From Flavobacterium covae (GTDB lineage: Bacteria; Bacteroidota; Bacteroidia; Flavobacteriales; Flavobacteriaceae), in contig CP067379.1 in assembly GCA_019565575.1 (NCBI GenBank), forward strand, positions 1,488,001 to 1,552,000: DNA of 64,000 nt. The letters run 5' to 3'. A program made the position numbers and the translations under genes. Positions 18,686 through 29,102 of this stretch are shown here, in pieces (position 1 is the stretch's first letter; every line of letters begins with the position of its first letter). Under the pieces are notes generated by a model that was given only the letters and a program-made list of their open reading frames with translations, ran no database searches and was not told the origin of the DNA.

Positions 18686-19054
18686 GTGGTTAAGGTTATA
18701 TCACACACACTGGGTTTTAGTAAATTTGTATATATTAATAGTGATACTAAACAGCTAATATTTTATACTAGTAAACCTCCTATAATAACTAATAATAATA
18801 CATTAAAAAGTAAAGGAAGTACTCTTTATATTGGGACTAATGGTGATACTTGGTTTTATGGGAGTGGAGAAACAAGTTCACCAGCAGATCAAATTTTGAA
18901 ATACAGAAAATATCAACATCCTAGTAATCAAAAATTTGTATATAAACACGCTAGTACACATTCTTTACTTGCTACAGATAATGTGATGAGTTATAATGGA
19001 GCCTTGAGAAAATCAACATGGATATGGCAATGGAACATAATTAAAAAAATGTAA
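18686..19054 (+). pseudogene. Orphan metalloprotease effector end, zinc motif lost
   Basis: The last part matches the effector C-terminus: NVMSYNGALRKSTWIWQWNIIKK here against NLMSYNTRSRKTTWQWQWEII in the effector at 15028. Where HExxHxxG should stand the sequence reads KVISHTLGFSK, so the first His and the Glu are gone. There is no effector N-terminus or VgrG tail in front. It appears to be a displaced toxin tip left by recombination. Confidence 0.55.
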
Positions 19055-19055
19055 A

Positions 19056-20108
19056 ATGAAAAAAATAGTTTTAATTTATTTTTCAATAATAGCCTTAAAT
19101 TGTAAATCACAAATTAATAAAAGTGTAAAAAACTACACACCAGAAAATAGTATGGAAATTATAGATTTAGAAAAAATTAAAAAACTAGAGAAAGATCCTG
19201 ATATTAGTGGCTCAGGAAATTATATTTTAGAAAATGGAGATAACTTACAGATAAATAACGACCAAAATACTATATATGTAAGAATAAAAAAGAAAAATAG
19301 TTTTTTTAACGTTTACAAAGAATTTTTTACTTTCAATAAAAAAATTAAAAAACAAATTTTTCTGTATGATAATTTTAAATATGATTTTGAAAAAGAATAT
19401 GATAAATCTGGTAAGTTAATAAAAGAGATAAACCATAATTTACCTTATAAATTCTCGATAGAAGATTTAGAAAAAAAAATGAAAACTCAGTACGATGTTG
19501 ATATTTATGACGTGAAACAAATTCATTCTATGAACAGGTATGAAGAAAAAAAGCATTTAAATATACCTTTATACGAAATTTGGACTAATCATAAAACTAA
19601 CACGTTAAAATTCACTTGTTATATTATAAATGGCTCAACAGGAGAAACTATTTACGTTGGAGAAAGATTTATAGAAGGCAAACAAGGAAGTTTACTTGAT
19701 CAATACTTAAATTCTAAAAAAACTAAATTTCTTGCTCTAACAGGTAATAGTAGATATACAAATCATTTTATTGTTTTTTGCTTTGCAGAATTGCCTTATG
19801 ATATGGTCGTATTTCCAGGTGGCTATTCAGGAACATTAGGTCAGGTGCAAGATATAGGCAAAAAAAATGTATGTTTATTTAAAATTAGAAATGATTATAC
19901 ACTAAATCACGAAGGCCTTCACGGATTAGGATTATTTCATACTCATAAAGATGGAACCATAACCAATAAAAATCAGAAATTTGTTTATACTAAATTCAAA
20001 ACGACAAATATTATGTCGTATGCAAGTGCTTCGGCAGGATTTCCTGCTAATACAAAAGTAACTACTTGGCACTGGCAATGGAAAATTGTAAAATCAAATG
20101 TACAGTAA
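19056..20108 (+). CDS. Lipoprotein-metalloprotease fusion (immunity domain joined to toxin end)
   Basis: A continuous 350-residue frame. Residues 1-16 are a lipoprotein signal (MKKIVLIYFSIIALNC). Residues 25-200 are the PepSY-like immunity-type domain (YDKSGKLIKEINHNLPYKFS ... IINGSTGETI). From about residue 200 it runs into a protease C-terminal half (GYSGTLGQVQDIGKKNVCLF, HEGLHGLGLFHTH, NIMSYAS). The zinc motif is intact, unlike the copy at 16580. The join falls exactly where free-standing lipoproteins of the family end. Either a recombination relic or a tethered protease-inhibitor pair. Confidence 0.65.
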   Translation: MKKIVLIYFSIIALNCKSQINKSVKNYTPENSMEIIDLEKIKKLEKDPDISGSGNYILENGDNLQINNDQNTIYVRIKKKNSFFNVYKEFFTFNKKIKKQIFLYDNFKYDFEKEYDKSGKLIKEINHNLPYKFSIEDLEKKMKTQYDVDIYDVKQIHSMNRYEEKKHLNIPLYEIWTNHKTNTLKFTCYIINGSTGETIYVGERFIEGKQGSLLDQYLNSKKTKFLALTGNSRYTNHFIVFCFAELPYDMVVFPGGYSGTLGQVQDIGKKNVCLFKIRNDYTLNHEGLHGLGLFHTHKDGTITNKNQKFVYTKFKTTNIMSYASASAGFPANTKVTTWHWQWKIVKSNVQ

Positions 20109-20109
20109 G

Positions 20110-20747
20110 ATGAGAAAAAGTATATTGTTTGTAATACTGATATTTAATACAATTAGTTGTAAAAGTCAAAAAACAGAAGAAATAATCAAAACTAGTAAAA
20201 AGATTCTATGGAATATTTTGATGTTAAAAAATATAATGAAAATAAAACTGTAAATGGATATATATTCAAACAAGCCGACAATACAAATGTCAGACAGATG
20301 GAACATAGTGACGCTACATATACAGATGAGCGAAAGAAAGATAATTCACCATACGAATATCATAAATCATTTTTCAAGAAAAATAATTTATTAAAGAGTA
20401 ATTTGACTATTTTCTACTCATTTCCAATTGGAATAACTTTAGAATATGATGAAACAGGTAAATTAATAAAAGAGATTAATAATGATTTGCCATACAAATT
20501 TTCTGTAGATGATTTACGAGAAAAAATCAAGAAGGAGTATGATGTAGATATTGTGTCTGATTATAGAGACAGTGACCCTACCTTAATAATTGTAACAAGA
20601 TGGGAAGGATATCATAATGATTTTGGTATATATAAGAAAGGTGTACCTATGTATCAAGTAAAATTGACTACTAAAAAAGGAACAATAAATTTAGAAATCA
20701 ATGCCATAACTGGAGAAACTATCACTGAAGTACTAAATAACTATTAA
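20110..20747 (+). CDS. PepSY-like lipoprotein, probable immunity protein
   Basis: A close relative of the gene at 17623: same lipoprotein signal (MRKSILFVILIFNTISC), same YDETGKLIKEINNDLPYKFS core and the end INAITGETITEVL. The middle region differs (NENKTVNGYIFKQADNTN). A missing A near 20203 (AAAAAGATTC against AAAAAAGATTC in the sister) breaks the frame, so the visible frame starts only at MEYFDVKKY. The arrangement after the fused toxin repeats that at 17623, which shows a tandem duplication of about 2.5 kb. Confidence 0.6.
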
Positions 20748-20808
20748 TTCGGTACTATAGCATAAACTGTGTAAGTTAAAAAGTTATACTGAAAAGGAGT
20801 CATAGTAA

Positions 20809-21278
20809 CGGCAATGATGTAAAAGCCATTCATACCCGATCTGGAACTAAAATTATTCTAAACGATGCCCAAGGTTCTGTTTTTATAGAGGATCCTAGTG
20901 GCAACACTTGGACGATGGACGGTCATGGGAATATTAATGTGAATGCGCCTAATGATATTACTATGAATGCTGGTGGAAATATTAGCATGACAGCAGGAAT
21001 GAATATTACAACCTCCACTGGTATGAATATAACTGAAAGTGCAGGAATGAACCATAGCACTACAGCAGGAGCCATGATGATACAAAATGCAATAGGCGAT
21101 TTTAGCTTACTAGCCAAAAACATAAAAAAAAATAGCACATGAAAACATACAAACCTCCAGTAATGATATAACAAAACAAGCCTTAAAAGACATAACCGTA
21201 TCAAGCCAAACCAATATTAATAAACACGCCAAAGACGAGGTATTTGTAAACAGCGGTAAAAACACTAAAAATCATTAA
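20809..21278 (+). pseudogene. VgrG C-terminal needle fragment 2
   Basis: A displaced VgrG tail. The first 141 bp (20809-20949) are identical to 14549-14689 of the full vgrG; the sequence then diverges into its own needle repeats (NISMTAGMNITTSTGMNITE). After a shift in an A tract near 21130 it ends ITVSSQTNINKHAKDEVFVN at 21278, 5 bp before the next effector. The base domain is absent, so it cannot make a spike by itself. It could recombine onto the full vgrG and swap the attached effector. Confidence 0.75.
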
Positions 21279-21283
21279 TTATT

Positions 21284-22631
21284 ATGAGCAATAAATCAGG
21301 AAATTATATTGAAATTGCAGGTGGATCTATAACAGAACATTGTACAGGAGAATACAATTTATTTGCTCAGAAAATGAGTTTCAATGCCGAGGGTACGGTT
21401 TCTATTAACGGTGCCCAAAAAGGCACATCATATAAAACGCCAATAGAGCCTCCCAAAATAGTATTAAACCAAGGAAAAGTAAAAAAAGTAGAACTAGTTA
21501 CAAATCTAGATCTGGGTTCAAAGAATGATAAATCAGGAGGTACTCAGCTAGGAATGATTTTTGGAAAAGAATATACGTTTCAAGTCACACAATATGATAA
21601 TGAAACACCTTTAACTCGTAGGCTAACCAAATGGCAAATGCGCTACCATAGTCCAAAATACTCACAAAATAAATGGATAGATGTACCGTTAAAAGTTACA
21701 GGGGACACTGTTAAAATTACTATGAATGAAGAGGATATGTGTGGCAGATTTATTTATGTTAGAGCTTATATTGACGATCCTAAAACTGGAAGGAGAGATA
21801 AAAGTTTGGAAACATAATAGGTTTAGATGGTTTGATTCAAAAGAGTTAATATCCGATCTTAACTTAAGAATTAATAATTCTCTGAGCTCCCCTTACTATA
21901 AGCCTCAAGCTATGGTAATACCAACATTATTAATTGATCAAGGAGGTTCTTCATTATGTGGAATTGCAGTAGTAGGGTATAATTTTATAAAGGAAAAACC
22001 TTTTGAATATATAAATTTTGTTGTAGAGCTTCATAGGACAGGAAAAGGAGTTATACAATCAAATAATTATTCTATAAATATTGATAGTGATCAACATTTA
22101 CTTGAATATAAGGTAACAGACAGTTTATATCCTTCAGGCTCATATGGAGGAAAAATGTCAATTGCAGATTTTATTTTCCTAGTATGTATTAAAGATTTTC
22201 TAAATAATGTATTCGATTACGCCCCTGACGATTCCAATGTTGGAGGTTTTGTTGAAGGAGGAACTGGACTAACCCTACCAAATGAAGTCGCAAGTTTAAT
22301 GAAAAATATTTTAAATTATTCAGATGTAATTAATGATACTAATTTAGTAACATCTAAATGGCAAAATCCAAAGGAAAGTGTTGGAATTTTAAATGAAAAA
22401 CTTAATAAAGGATATAAAATTGGGCTATTAATAAGTGTTGATAATTTTCAAAAAAATAAAAATCCCTTATTTACAATGCCAACACATTGGGTTGGTTTAA
22501 ATAGTGTTATTTTAAATGAACCTAATAAACTCATAACAATAAGTGTTTTTACTTGGGGAGGGATTAAAGATTGGACATTGAGTTTTGATAGTTTTCAAGA
22601 TGGATATTTTGGATTTGTTGCGGGTAAGTAA
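21284..22631 (+). CDS. Type VI effector with C39/papain-like cysteine hydrolase domain
   Basis: About 449 residues when rebuilt. Residues 1-45 are the shared effector N-terminus (AGGSITEHCTGEYNLFAQ). A middle domain follows (GKEYTFQVTQYDNETP ... MCGRFIYVRAYIDDPKT). At 21786-21792 (CTGGAAG) the frame shifts into GEIKVWKHNRFRWFD and the toxin domain. There DQGGSSLCGIAVVGYNF (Gln-x6-Cys-Gly) and THWVGLNSV (His) are the papain/C39-like catalytic pattern. Such folds act as peptidases or amidases, but the substrate is unknown. It follows VgrG fragment 2 by 5 bp, the same layout as cassette 1. Confidence 0.6.
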
Positions 22632-22643
22632 TTTTAAAGTACT

Positions 22644-23037
22644 ATGAAAAAAATTTTTTTTAGAAAACAGAAATAAAATTTTAAAAAGTCAAATTGTAAT
22701 TTTTTTACTTTTTTCATTATTGGTTTTACTATATAATTTTGATGATCAAGCTCATAAATATTACAATAATTCTGTTGAGGATTATAATTTTCACAGCATA
22801 TTTTCTTTATTAATGATTGCTCTTTTTGGATTGTTTTTTTGGATTTCAATGTTGTACCCATTTTTTTTGATATATCAAATTATTTTATTACTCAAGAATA
22901 AAATAATTAATAAGAAAATTATTTTATTAATGTCTTTACTAATTATTCTTTACATAGTATCACTATTTTCCCTATTTTCTTTATACTCGATAGGGCAAAG
23001 TCAATCTCATATTGAAAGAGAAATTGACAAATATTAA
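22644..23037 (+). CDS. Small membrane protein, probable immunity protein for the cysteine hydrolase
   Basis: Rebuilt length is about 130 residues with three predicted membrane segments (IVIFLLFSLLVLLY, LLMIALFGLFFWISMLYPF and LLMSLLIILYIVSLF). One surplus T in the T8 tract near 22655 breaks the first codons. It starts 12 bp after the effector stop and precedes a second copy of the same toxin type. An inner-membrane immunity protein is plausible; the sequence family is not recognised. Confidence 0.5.
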
Positions 23038-23042
23038 AATTT

Positions 23043-23994
23043 ACAGGGGACACTGTTAAAATTACTTTGAATGAAGAAGATATGTGTGGCAGATTTATTT
23101 ATGTTAGAGCTTATATTGACGATCCTAAAACTGGAAGGAGAAACAAAAGTTTGGAAACATAATAGGTTTAGATGGTTTGATAAAATGGTTGTTTATGAGC
23201 AAGCAGAAGCAAGAGCAAAAGAACCGTGGAGAATTGATCAAGGTGGAACCTCACTATGTGGAATGGCTTGTATTTTCTATTTATTCGCAAAAGAGAAACC
23301 TAATGATTATAAAAAATTTGCTTTTGAATTGTTCAGAACAGGAGAAGCAACTTTTAATAGTTATACCTCTAAGCCCAGCAAAGAAGTTACAGAAAAACAA
23401 GTCAATAAAAATGGATTTCCGTTAAATACTGGAGGTATGCCTCTTGTTGATTATGTAACAATGGCAGGAACTAGAAATACAGATAATCCTGATTATAAAG
23501 GAGGGAATGAACAATTTCAAGCTATTAATTGGCCACCCTTAATGACCAATTTAAGTGAAATGTTATTAGGTTATAAAAATGTTATAACAAAAGGGATATA
23601 TAATCCTGTTGCTCCGCTTATTTATACTTCCTTTGATATTGAAGAAAAAATAAAAAATATTAATAATCAATTTAATTCAGGATATAAATTAATTTTAATG
23701 ATAGATTCTGACTTAATTGATGATGTTTGGGATTTTAAATCTTTAGATTTGCATTGGGTAGTTCTAGAGAGTGAAATAAAAACTATAAATATGTTAAATG
23801 AAAAAGGAAAAAATGTGGAAATGTTAGATTTCAGAGTTTATAGTTGGGGAACCAATCCAAACAATGACATTCCATTAGTCTTAGATAAAAAATCTGGTAG
23901 AATGGTAGAGAATACTGAACATCGCTACTTAAAAAAGCCTATTTCAAAAACTCACTTTATGAATAATTTTAATGGATATATTAAGGTAAAATGA
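23043..23994 (+). pseudogene. Orphan cysteine-hydrolase effector end (second variant)
   Basis: It starts abruptly inside the effector middle domain (near-identical to 21706 onward) with no start codon for the domain. It has the same frame change at CTGGAAG (23131-23137). The toxin domain is intact: RIDQGGTSLCGMACIFYLF, LHWVVLES and FRVYSWG. It differs strongly from the domain at 21800-22631 outside these motifs. This is a displaced toxin module that could replace the current one by recombination in the shared upstream sequence. Confidence 0.6.
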
Positions 23995-24470
23995 AAAAGA
24001 TAAAATATTTTATCATGCTAATTTTAGCTGTAATAATTAGTTGCATTTTATGGTTCTTTTATCAAACTTCTACAAGTAGTAAAAGACAAAAAAAAGATAT
24101 AAGCAAATGTGTAAATACCACGGTAATTACAGATAAACCTTCGTTTTGTATAAAAAACAATACTACCAAAAATATAAATGAATTAAAAATTGTCCTTCTG
24201 AGAAATAGTAAAATTATTGAGTCAGTTACTTTAAAAGCTGGCATTGAAAATAAAAACGGATATTTTATTTTTAATATACCTTTTAATCAATTTCTTAAAA
24301 CTGATATTGTAGAGGTTATTGAGAGAGAAAAGTTGTATAAAATTTCTGGATTTGGATATAGCTCAGATGGAGGACATTGGGGAATGTTTGGCTATTTAGG
24401 AGATGCTAATTGCTGTTTTGATTATACTAATATAAAAATTAATGGTATACCCTATAAAGGAATAGAATAA
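23991..24470 (+). CDS. Membrane-anchored small protein, probable immunity protein
   Basis: 159 residues; starts in an ATGA overlap with the stop of the orphan toxin, so translation is coupled. An N-terminal membrane anchor (FIMLILAVIISCILWFF) contains a Cys that could be a lipobox. A compact periplasmic domain with several Cys (GHWGMFGYLGDANCCFDY) follows. No family recognised. The gene order toxin then small anchored protein matches the other cassettes. Confidence 0.55.
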   Translation: MKKIKYFIMLILAVIISCILWFFYQTSTSSKRQKKDISKCVNTTVITDKPSFCIKNNTTKNINELKIVLLRNSKIIESVTLKAGIENKNGYFIFNIPFNQFLKTDIVEVIEREKLYKISGFGYSSDGGHWGMFGYLGDANCCFDYTNIKINGIPYKGIE

Positions 24471-24471
24471 C

Positions 24472-25410
24472 TTAAATCTGAAGGAGAAATAAAAGTCTGG
24501 AAACATAATAGATTTAGATGGTTTGATAGAGAAATTGTTTATGAGCAAATTGAAGATCGTGTTAAGGATTTTTGGAAAATAAAACAAGGAAGTAGTTCTC
24601 TTTGTGGAATGGCGGCATTATATTATGCTATGTTAAAACGAGATTCAAAAGAATATAAAAAGTTAGCACAAAATCTATTTAGAACTGGAGAATATTCTAT
24701 AGGGAAATATATTATTAAACCACACGAAAAGGCTTTAAGTATGTATGATGTTAAAACTACAGATAATAATTATATTGCTATGGGAATGTTTGAGATAGAC
24801 TGGATTGTATTAGCCACAACACGAAGCAAAGTAAGTTTAAATGACAAATTTGTTTATAAAGGATTGAAGATGGTAATATTGATATGCTAAAAGCAGTAAA
24901 CTGGCCAGATATGTTAACTCGAATGTGTAAAGAGGTTGCAGGATTTAGCAATGCTATTTCACATAATTTAGGTTTTAACGCTATTAACAATAAAAAAGGC
25001 TCATTTCTGCAAGAATTCACGATTATTTTCCAAACAGCGATTTAGAAGAATTAATAGAAATTGATAAAAGCCATAAATTGGGACATACAAACTTGATGAT
25101 GATTGATGCCGATATGACCGACAACAAATCGAGCTACAACTCTCTTGTAGATATTGGAAATGATTCACACTGGGTAGTTTATGAAGGTCGCTTACAGTTT
25201 TATGATAAAAATGGAAAAGTAACGTCAGTATTAGATGATGTTGACTCGTTAACTTTTAGAATTTTTACGTGGGGATATAACCCTGTGGATTACAAAAATG
25301 AAAAAGGGAAACCAATGTGGGATAAAAATAGTGTTTTTCTTTTGGGTAATAACAGAATTTCAGTTAAATCTTTTAAATCCAACTACTATGGTAATATCGA
25401 GGTATATTAA
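24472..25410 (+). pseudogene. Orphan cysteine-hydrolase effector end (third variant, frame-broken)
   Basis: It begins at the conserved junction SEGEIKVWKHNRFRWFD, here with an intact CTGAAG, and holds KIKQGSSSLCGMAALYYAM, SHWVVYEG and FRIFTWG. Frames shift near 24870 and 25020, so three pieces are needed to read it. No effector N-terminus precedes it. It is the third member of the tandem set and is probably a silent donor module. Confidence 0.55.
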
Positions 25411-25875
25411 ATTTTATTATTTATCATTTTTTTTATTTTATTAAGTTGTGATAATTATGAAACTATAAACGATTCTTTTAATTCTATAATGATAACAAAT
25501 TGGGATTCTGATGAAGATTCTTTAAAAATTGACTTTTTTAAATACAAAAAAGGAAGTAACTTCAAAATAGTTGAATCTAAAAATTCTGATTTTATTATTG
25601 AAAACAATAAATCCTTAAAAATATTATATTTAACTCCAAAATTCAAAAATGAAGGAGAAATAAATTCGGATATTGTTTTAACAATAAACGATAGTTTGAA
25701 ATATAAGTTTGAAAATATACAATCAATTAGAGACACTACCCATTTATCATTTACTTTAGGAAGACGATATACTATTTTTTATAAAATCAATGCTACAGTA
25801 AATAATCAAATTATAAAAGGGGAAGATTCTTTTATTGTATTGGATTCAAAATCTTCATTAAAAATAAAGAAATAA
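25411..25875 (+). CDS. Lipoprotein, probable immunity protein (start unclear)
   Basis: In frame with and directly after the stop of the preceding toxin. The sequence reads LLFIIFFILLSC (lipobox, Cys at about residue 15) followed by DNYETINDSFN and about 130 residues rich in Lys, Asn and Ser. There is no ATG before the signal sequence; ATT at 25411 or a lost base in the A/T-rich junction would supply the start. Family not recognised. Confidence 0.45.
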   Translation: MLLFIIFFILLSCDNYETINDSFNSIMITNWDSDEDSLKIDFFKYKKGSNFKIVESKNSDFIIENNKSLKILYLTPKFKNEGEINSDIVLTINDSLKYKFENIQSIRDTTHLSFTLGRRYTIFYKINATVNNQIIKGEDSFIVLDSKSSLKIKK

Positions 25876-25902
25876 CAACACCTAAAAACAGTTAGCACTA
25901 GG

Positions 25903-26331
25903 AGTAATGTACATTGACAGTGAAATTTCTGGTTATGCAACAGGCGGAAATGACAATAAAGTAATACAAACGCGAAGCGGATGTAAAGTTATCATTAACG
26001 ACACACAAGGTAGCATTCACCTTAAAGACCCTAGCGGGCAACACTTGGACTATGGATGGACAAGGGAATATTAGTGTGAATGCGCCAAAAAACTTTACAA
26101 AAACGAAACCATTGGAGCCATGAAAAATACTACAGTTGCAATGGATATGATGACGATAGTAACAGGTAAGTTGACGGAAGTTATTCAAGGAGATGTGCAT
26201 AGTGAGACTAAAAAGGCAAGACCTCCGTCAGCTCAGATAAAGGAATGGATATAACAAGTACAAAAAATTTAAATAAACATTCAGGCGAAGAAGTTCAAAT
26301 AAATTCAGCTAATAAATCTAAGCAATATTAA
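25903..26331 (+). pseudogene. VgrG C-terminal needle fragment 3
   Basis: The first half is a divergent OB-fold/needle piece (VIQTRSGCKVIINDTQGSIH, then NTWTMDGQGNISVN) split by frame shifts. From 26097 it is almost identical to the vgrG tail (14791-15143 against 26097-26449; I noted one base difference), through the stop and into the effector start. The sharp change of identity at 26097 marks a recombination joint. Confidence 0.7.
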
Positions 26332-26333
26332 TT

Positions 26334-27731
26334 ATGAGTAGAACTAGAATTGTTGGAGGGAAAATTACAGAAATTGTTGGAGGTGAATATAACATTTATT
26401 CTGAAGGACCTATTACTTTAACTTCTTTAGAAGGAAGTGTTAATATAACCGCCAAAAAGATATAAAATATGGTGAGCCTGAAAGCCCTCCTATAGGCCTA
26501 AACCCCGAGATTAAACCTAAATGTTTAGTCTATTTTAGACCACACGATAATTATGATGGTGAATTTGGTTTTGATTGGCTTCGGACTGGAGATACAAAAA
26601 AGAAAGGAGATACTTGGTTTGGTAATATTATGGGGAAATATTATGAAAGCGACAATGTAACCGTTTTTAAAGACACTAATCATTGGAATGTCAATTTTAA
26701 AAAAGACCTTCGAATGTATGATCGTTTACTACGTGATTATACCCTTTTTAACATTCCTTGGAAACAAAAAAAAGGAAAAATTCTTTTATATACCCCACAC
26801 CAATTATCACATTATTAGAAGGTAAAACAGCCACTTTCAATTTAAAAATAGAAATAGAAGAATTACCCAAAAAACTAACATTGGAGTTTAAAGAAAAGGA
26901 AGCGACAAAATATTTGTCACTAAATGTACAACAAATTAGTGGTCTAAGTAAAGGCAAACAAACCAAATCGAATTTTTTAAAAATAACGTGCAATAAAGCT
27001 TTTGATACGACACAAACCTTGTATGTAAAAGCAGATGGTGAAATTTGTGGTGCTTTAAAAATACACCCCAATACTCCTAAATTCCAAAAGAAAATAAATA
27101 TAGTGTTTGTAAAAGTTAAGACTGATATAAATGGGTTTGAAGTGAGAGGAAAAATGACAAATGGAGGAGATGTTTTTTTTAAAAAATGCTTGAATCAAGC
27201 CTTAGTGATTCCTAATTTAGTAATTGAGACACAAGATTTAGATTGTACAGGAAACTTACTATGGAATGCTTTTAAAAATAAATTTTGTCCTCAAACGATA
27301 ACCGATAAGAAAGGGGTAACAAAAATGTACTTTCGTCCGATGCTGGACTTAGGAATTATTTAGAAGATCAATTAAAAGATCAATTTGGCGATAAATACAA
27401 AGGGTATTACACCGTATTTTTTATTGGAGAAAAGTTTTATAGTTTTAAAAACGGGGTGCATACAGGTTATTTAAACGGGTTTTCTTATTTTAACACTACC
27501 TTTGGCGTTTATTTCAACGGGCATAACGAGGGAACATTAGCACACGAATTAATGCACGCTATGCAATTACCACACACCTTTGATGGACTTTCTGCAGCTG
27601 CAAAATTTACTTATATGGCTGGTCAAACAGATAATATTATGGATTATTCCCATCAGCCACAATTTGGTAATATCAGAAGGAAAATAATTTACCATTGGCA
27701 ATGGAAACTTTTAAATTCCAAAATTTTATAA
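26334..27731 (+). CDS. Type VI effector with zinc metalloprotease domain, second type (frame-broken)
   Basis: The first 39 residues are identical to the effector at 15028. The next region again shows CLVYFRPHDNYDGEFGFDWLR, and then a different central part. The catalytic end has AHELMHAMQLPHTF (HExxHxxxxxH) and a Met-turn NIMDYS, and finishes IIYHWQWKLLNS, like the other proteases. Frames shift near 26455, 26790 and 27350, mostly in A tracts or at single bases; all parts line up in order, giving about 465 residues. The immunity-type lipoprotein follows after 2 bp. Confidence 0.65.
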
Positions 27732-27733
27732 CG

Positions 27734-28372
27734 ATGAGAACATTTTTAAAAATTTTACTTTTAACTCTCCTAATAAGCTTAGTAACTTGTAAAGGACAAA
27801 CTAAAAATACTATGGTAGAAAAATTTGATTTTGAAGTATATAAAAAAACAGAATTCGGATGGAAAAATTACGAAAAACCAAATGGGTTTGAAGTTTTTGA
27901 TATTGGTTTTGATAAAGAAAAAGGGGGGGCATTAAGAGAAAGAGCTCCAAAACCTTATTTTTATGTTGTTTACAAAGAATTTTTCGCCAATAGCAATTTA
28001 AAAAAGAAAGAAACCTACATAGGTGAAAATGTTAAAATAGGCATTTCTGAATATTATGATGAAGACGGTACTTTAGATAAAAAAGTAAATGAAGACGAAA
28101 AATTTGGTAAAATTAAATATACCGATTGTTTAACTTTTTTAGACAAAAAGGGCTATATCGATTTAAAAACAGGAAAAGGAAGAGAAAACGAAAATCAAAG
28201 TCCTGTTTTTGAATTAGATTATAGTGAGTCTGACAATATGTGGTACATCACAGTTGTTGAAGGAAAAGTTATAAAAACACCACCAGACAATAGTATTGGT
28301 GAACCAAGTGGCTGGTTACCTATAGTTTTTAAAATGGATGGCGAAACTGGAAAAGTAACAGAAGAAAAATAA
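27734..28372 (+). CDS. Lipoprotein, probable immunity protein for the adjacent metalloprotease
   Basis: About 212 residues, with lipobox LLISLVTC. The core YDEDGTLDKKVNEDEKFG, helix KYTDCLTFLDKKGY and end PIVFKMDGETGKV follow the same plan as the lipoproteins at 17623 and 20110. A more distant member of that PepSY-like set is likely. It starts 2 bp after the toxin stop and is closed by a terminator. A near copy lies at 29230. Confidence 0.6.
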   Translation: MRTFLKILLLTLLISLVTCKGQTKNTMVEKFDFEVYKKTEFGWKNYEKPNGFEVFDIGFDKEKGGALRERAPKPYFYVVYKEFFANSNLKKKETYIGENVKIGISEYYDEDGTLDKKVNEDEKFGKIKYTDCLTFLDKKGYIDLKTGKGRENENQSPVFELDYSESDNMWYITVVEGKVIKTPPDNSIGEPSGWLPIVFKMDGETGKVTEEK

Positions 28373-28378
28373 TTTTTT

Positions 28379-28408
28379 AGGCTTCCAAAAATAACTGGAA
28401 GCCTTTTT
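28379..28408 (+). terminator. Intrinsic terminator after immunity lipoprotein
   Basis: GGCTTCC (28380-28386) pairs with GGAAGCC (28397-28403), then TTTTT. The same hairpin follows the duplicate gene at 29875. Confidence 0.75.
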
Positions 28409-28420
28409 AATGATATTTCA

Positions 28421-28580
28421 CAGCATACATTTGATGGACTTTTCTGCTACTGCAAAATTTATCTATATAACAGGTCAACAGATAACATTATGGATTTTCG
28501 CATCAACCACAATTTGGCTATGTTAGAAGGAAAATCATTTATCATTGGCAATGGAAGATATTAAATACTAAAATAAAATT
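28421..28580 (+). pseudogene. Remnant of a metalloprotease end
   Basis: Broken pieces in several frames match HTFDGLSAAAKF, TDNIMDY and IIYHWQWKLLN of the effector at 26334. No HExxH remains. It is a decayed toxin tip in front of another small lipoprotein. Confidence 0.55.
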
Positions 28581-28615
28581 AAAATGAATAGATTTTAAAA
28601 AACACAATTCAACTT

Positions 28616-29102
28616 ATGAAGAGAATTAAAGTTATTATACTAGGTATTATGCTTCTTTTTAGTTTGTTATCTTGTGATAACAGAAAGATAAAATCAAGTT
28701 TAGGATTATCAAAATATTGTAATTGTGAAAACGAAATTAAACCTGATACGGTTTTTTATGCAACAAAAATTCAATTGAATAAAAGAGAAAATAAAAATAT
28801 ATTAAAATTTAATTGTGCTAATTTATCAATAGGAATTGCTTCCAGTTGAAGATGAAAATAGAGAGGGTGAATATTGCGCAAATCTATATGATATTGAGTG
28901 TGTAACCGATTATTCTAAAGAATATATATTAGCTGAAAAATTTACTTATTATTCTTCAGCGTCAAAACATTTAGATGCAACAAGCAAAGATGCTCAAAAT
29001 TTATTTTTTAGTGAAATAAAAAATATTCAAAACTTATATTTTGAATTTAAAATGAACAATAATAAAGAAATAATTTCTATTAATAAATTAGATATAGAAT
29101 AA
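28616..29102 (+). CDS. Lipoprotein of unknown family, possible immunity protein (frame-broken)
   Basis: The lipoprotein signal MKRIKVIILGIMLLFSLLSC is followed by CNCENEIKPDTVFYATK. The frame breaks at 28839-28845 (CTTCCAG); reading CTTCAG gives a smooth LSIGIASVEDENREGEYC and a full length of about 162 residues. Several Cys occur. By position behind a protease remnant it is a candidate immunity gene. Confidence 0.5.
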
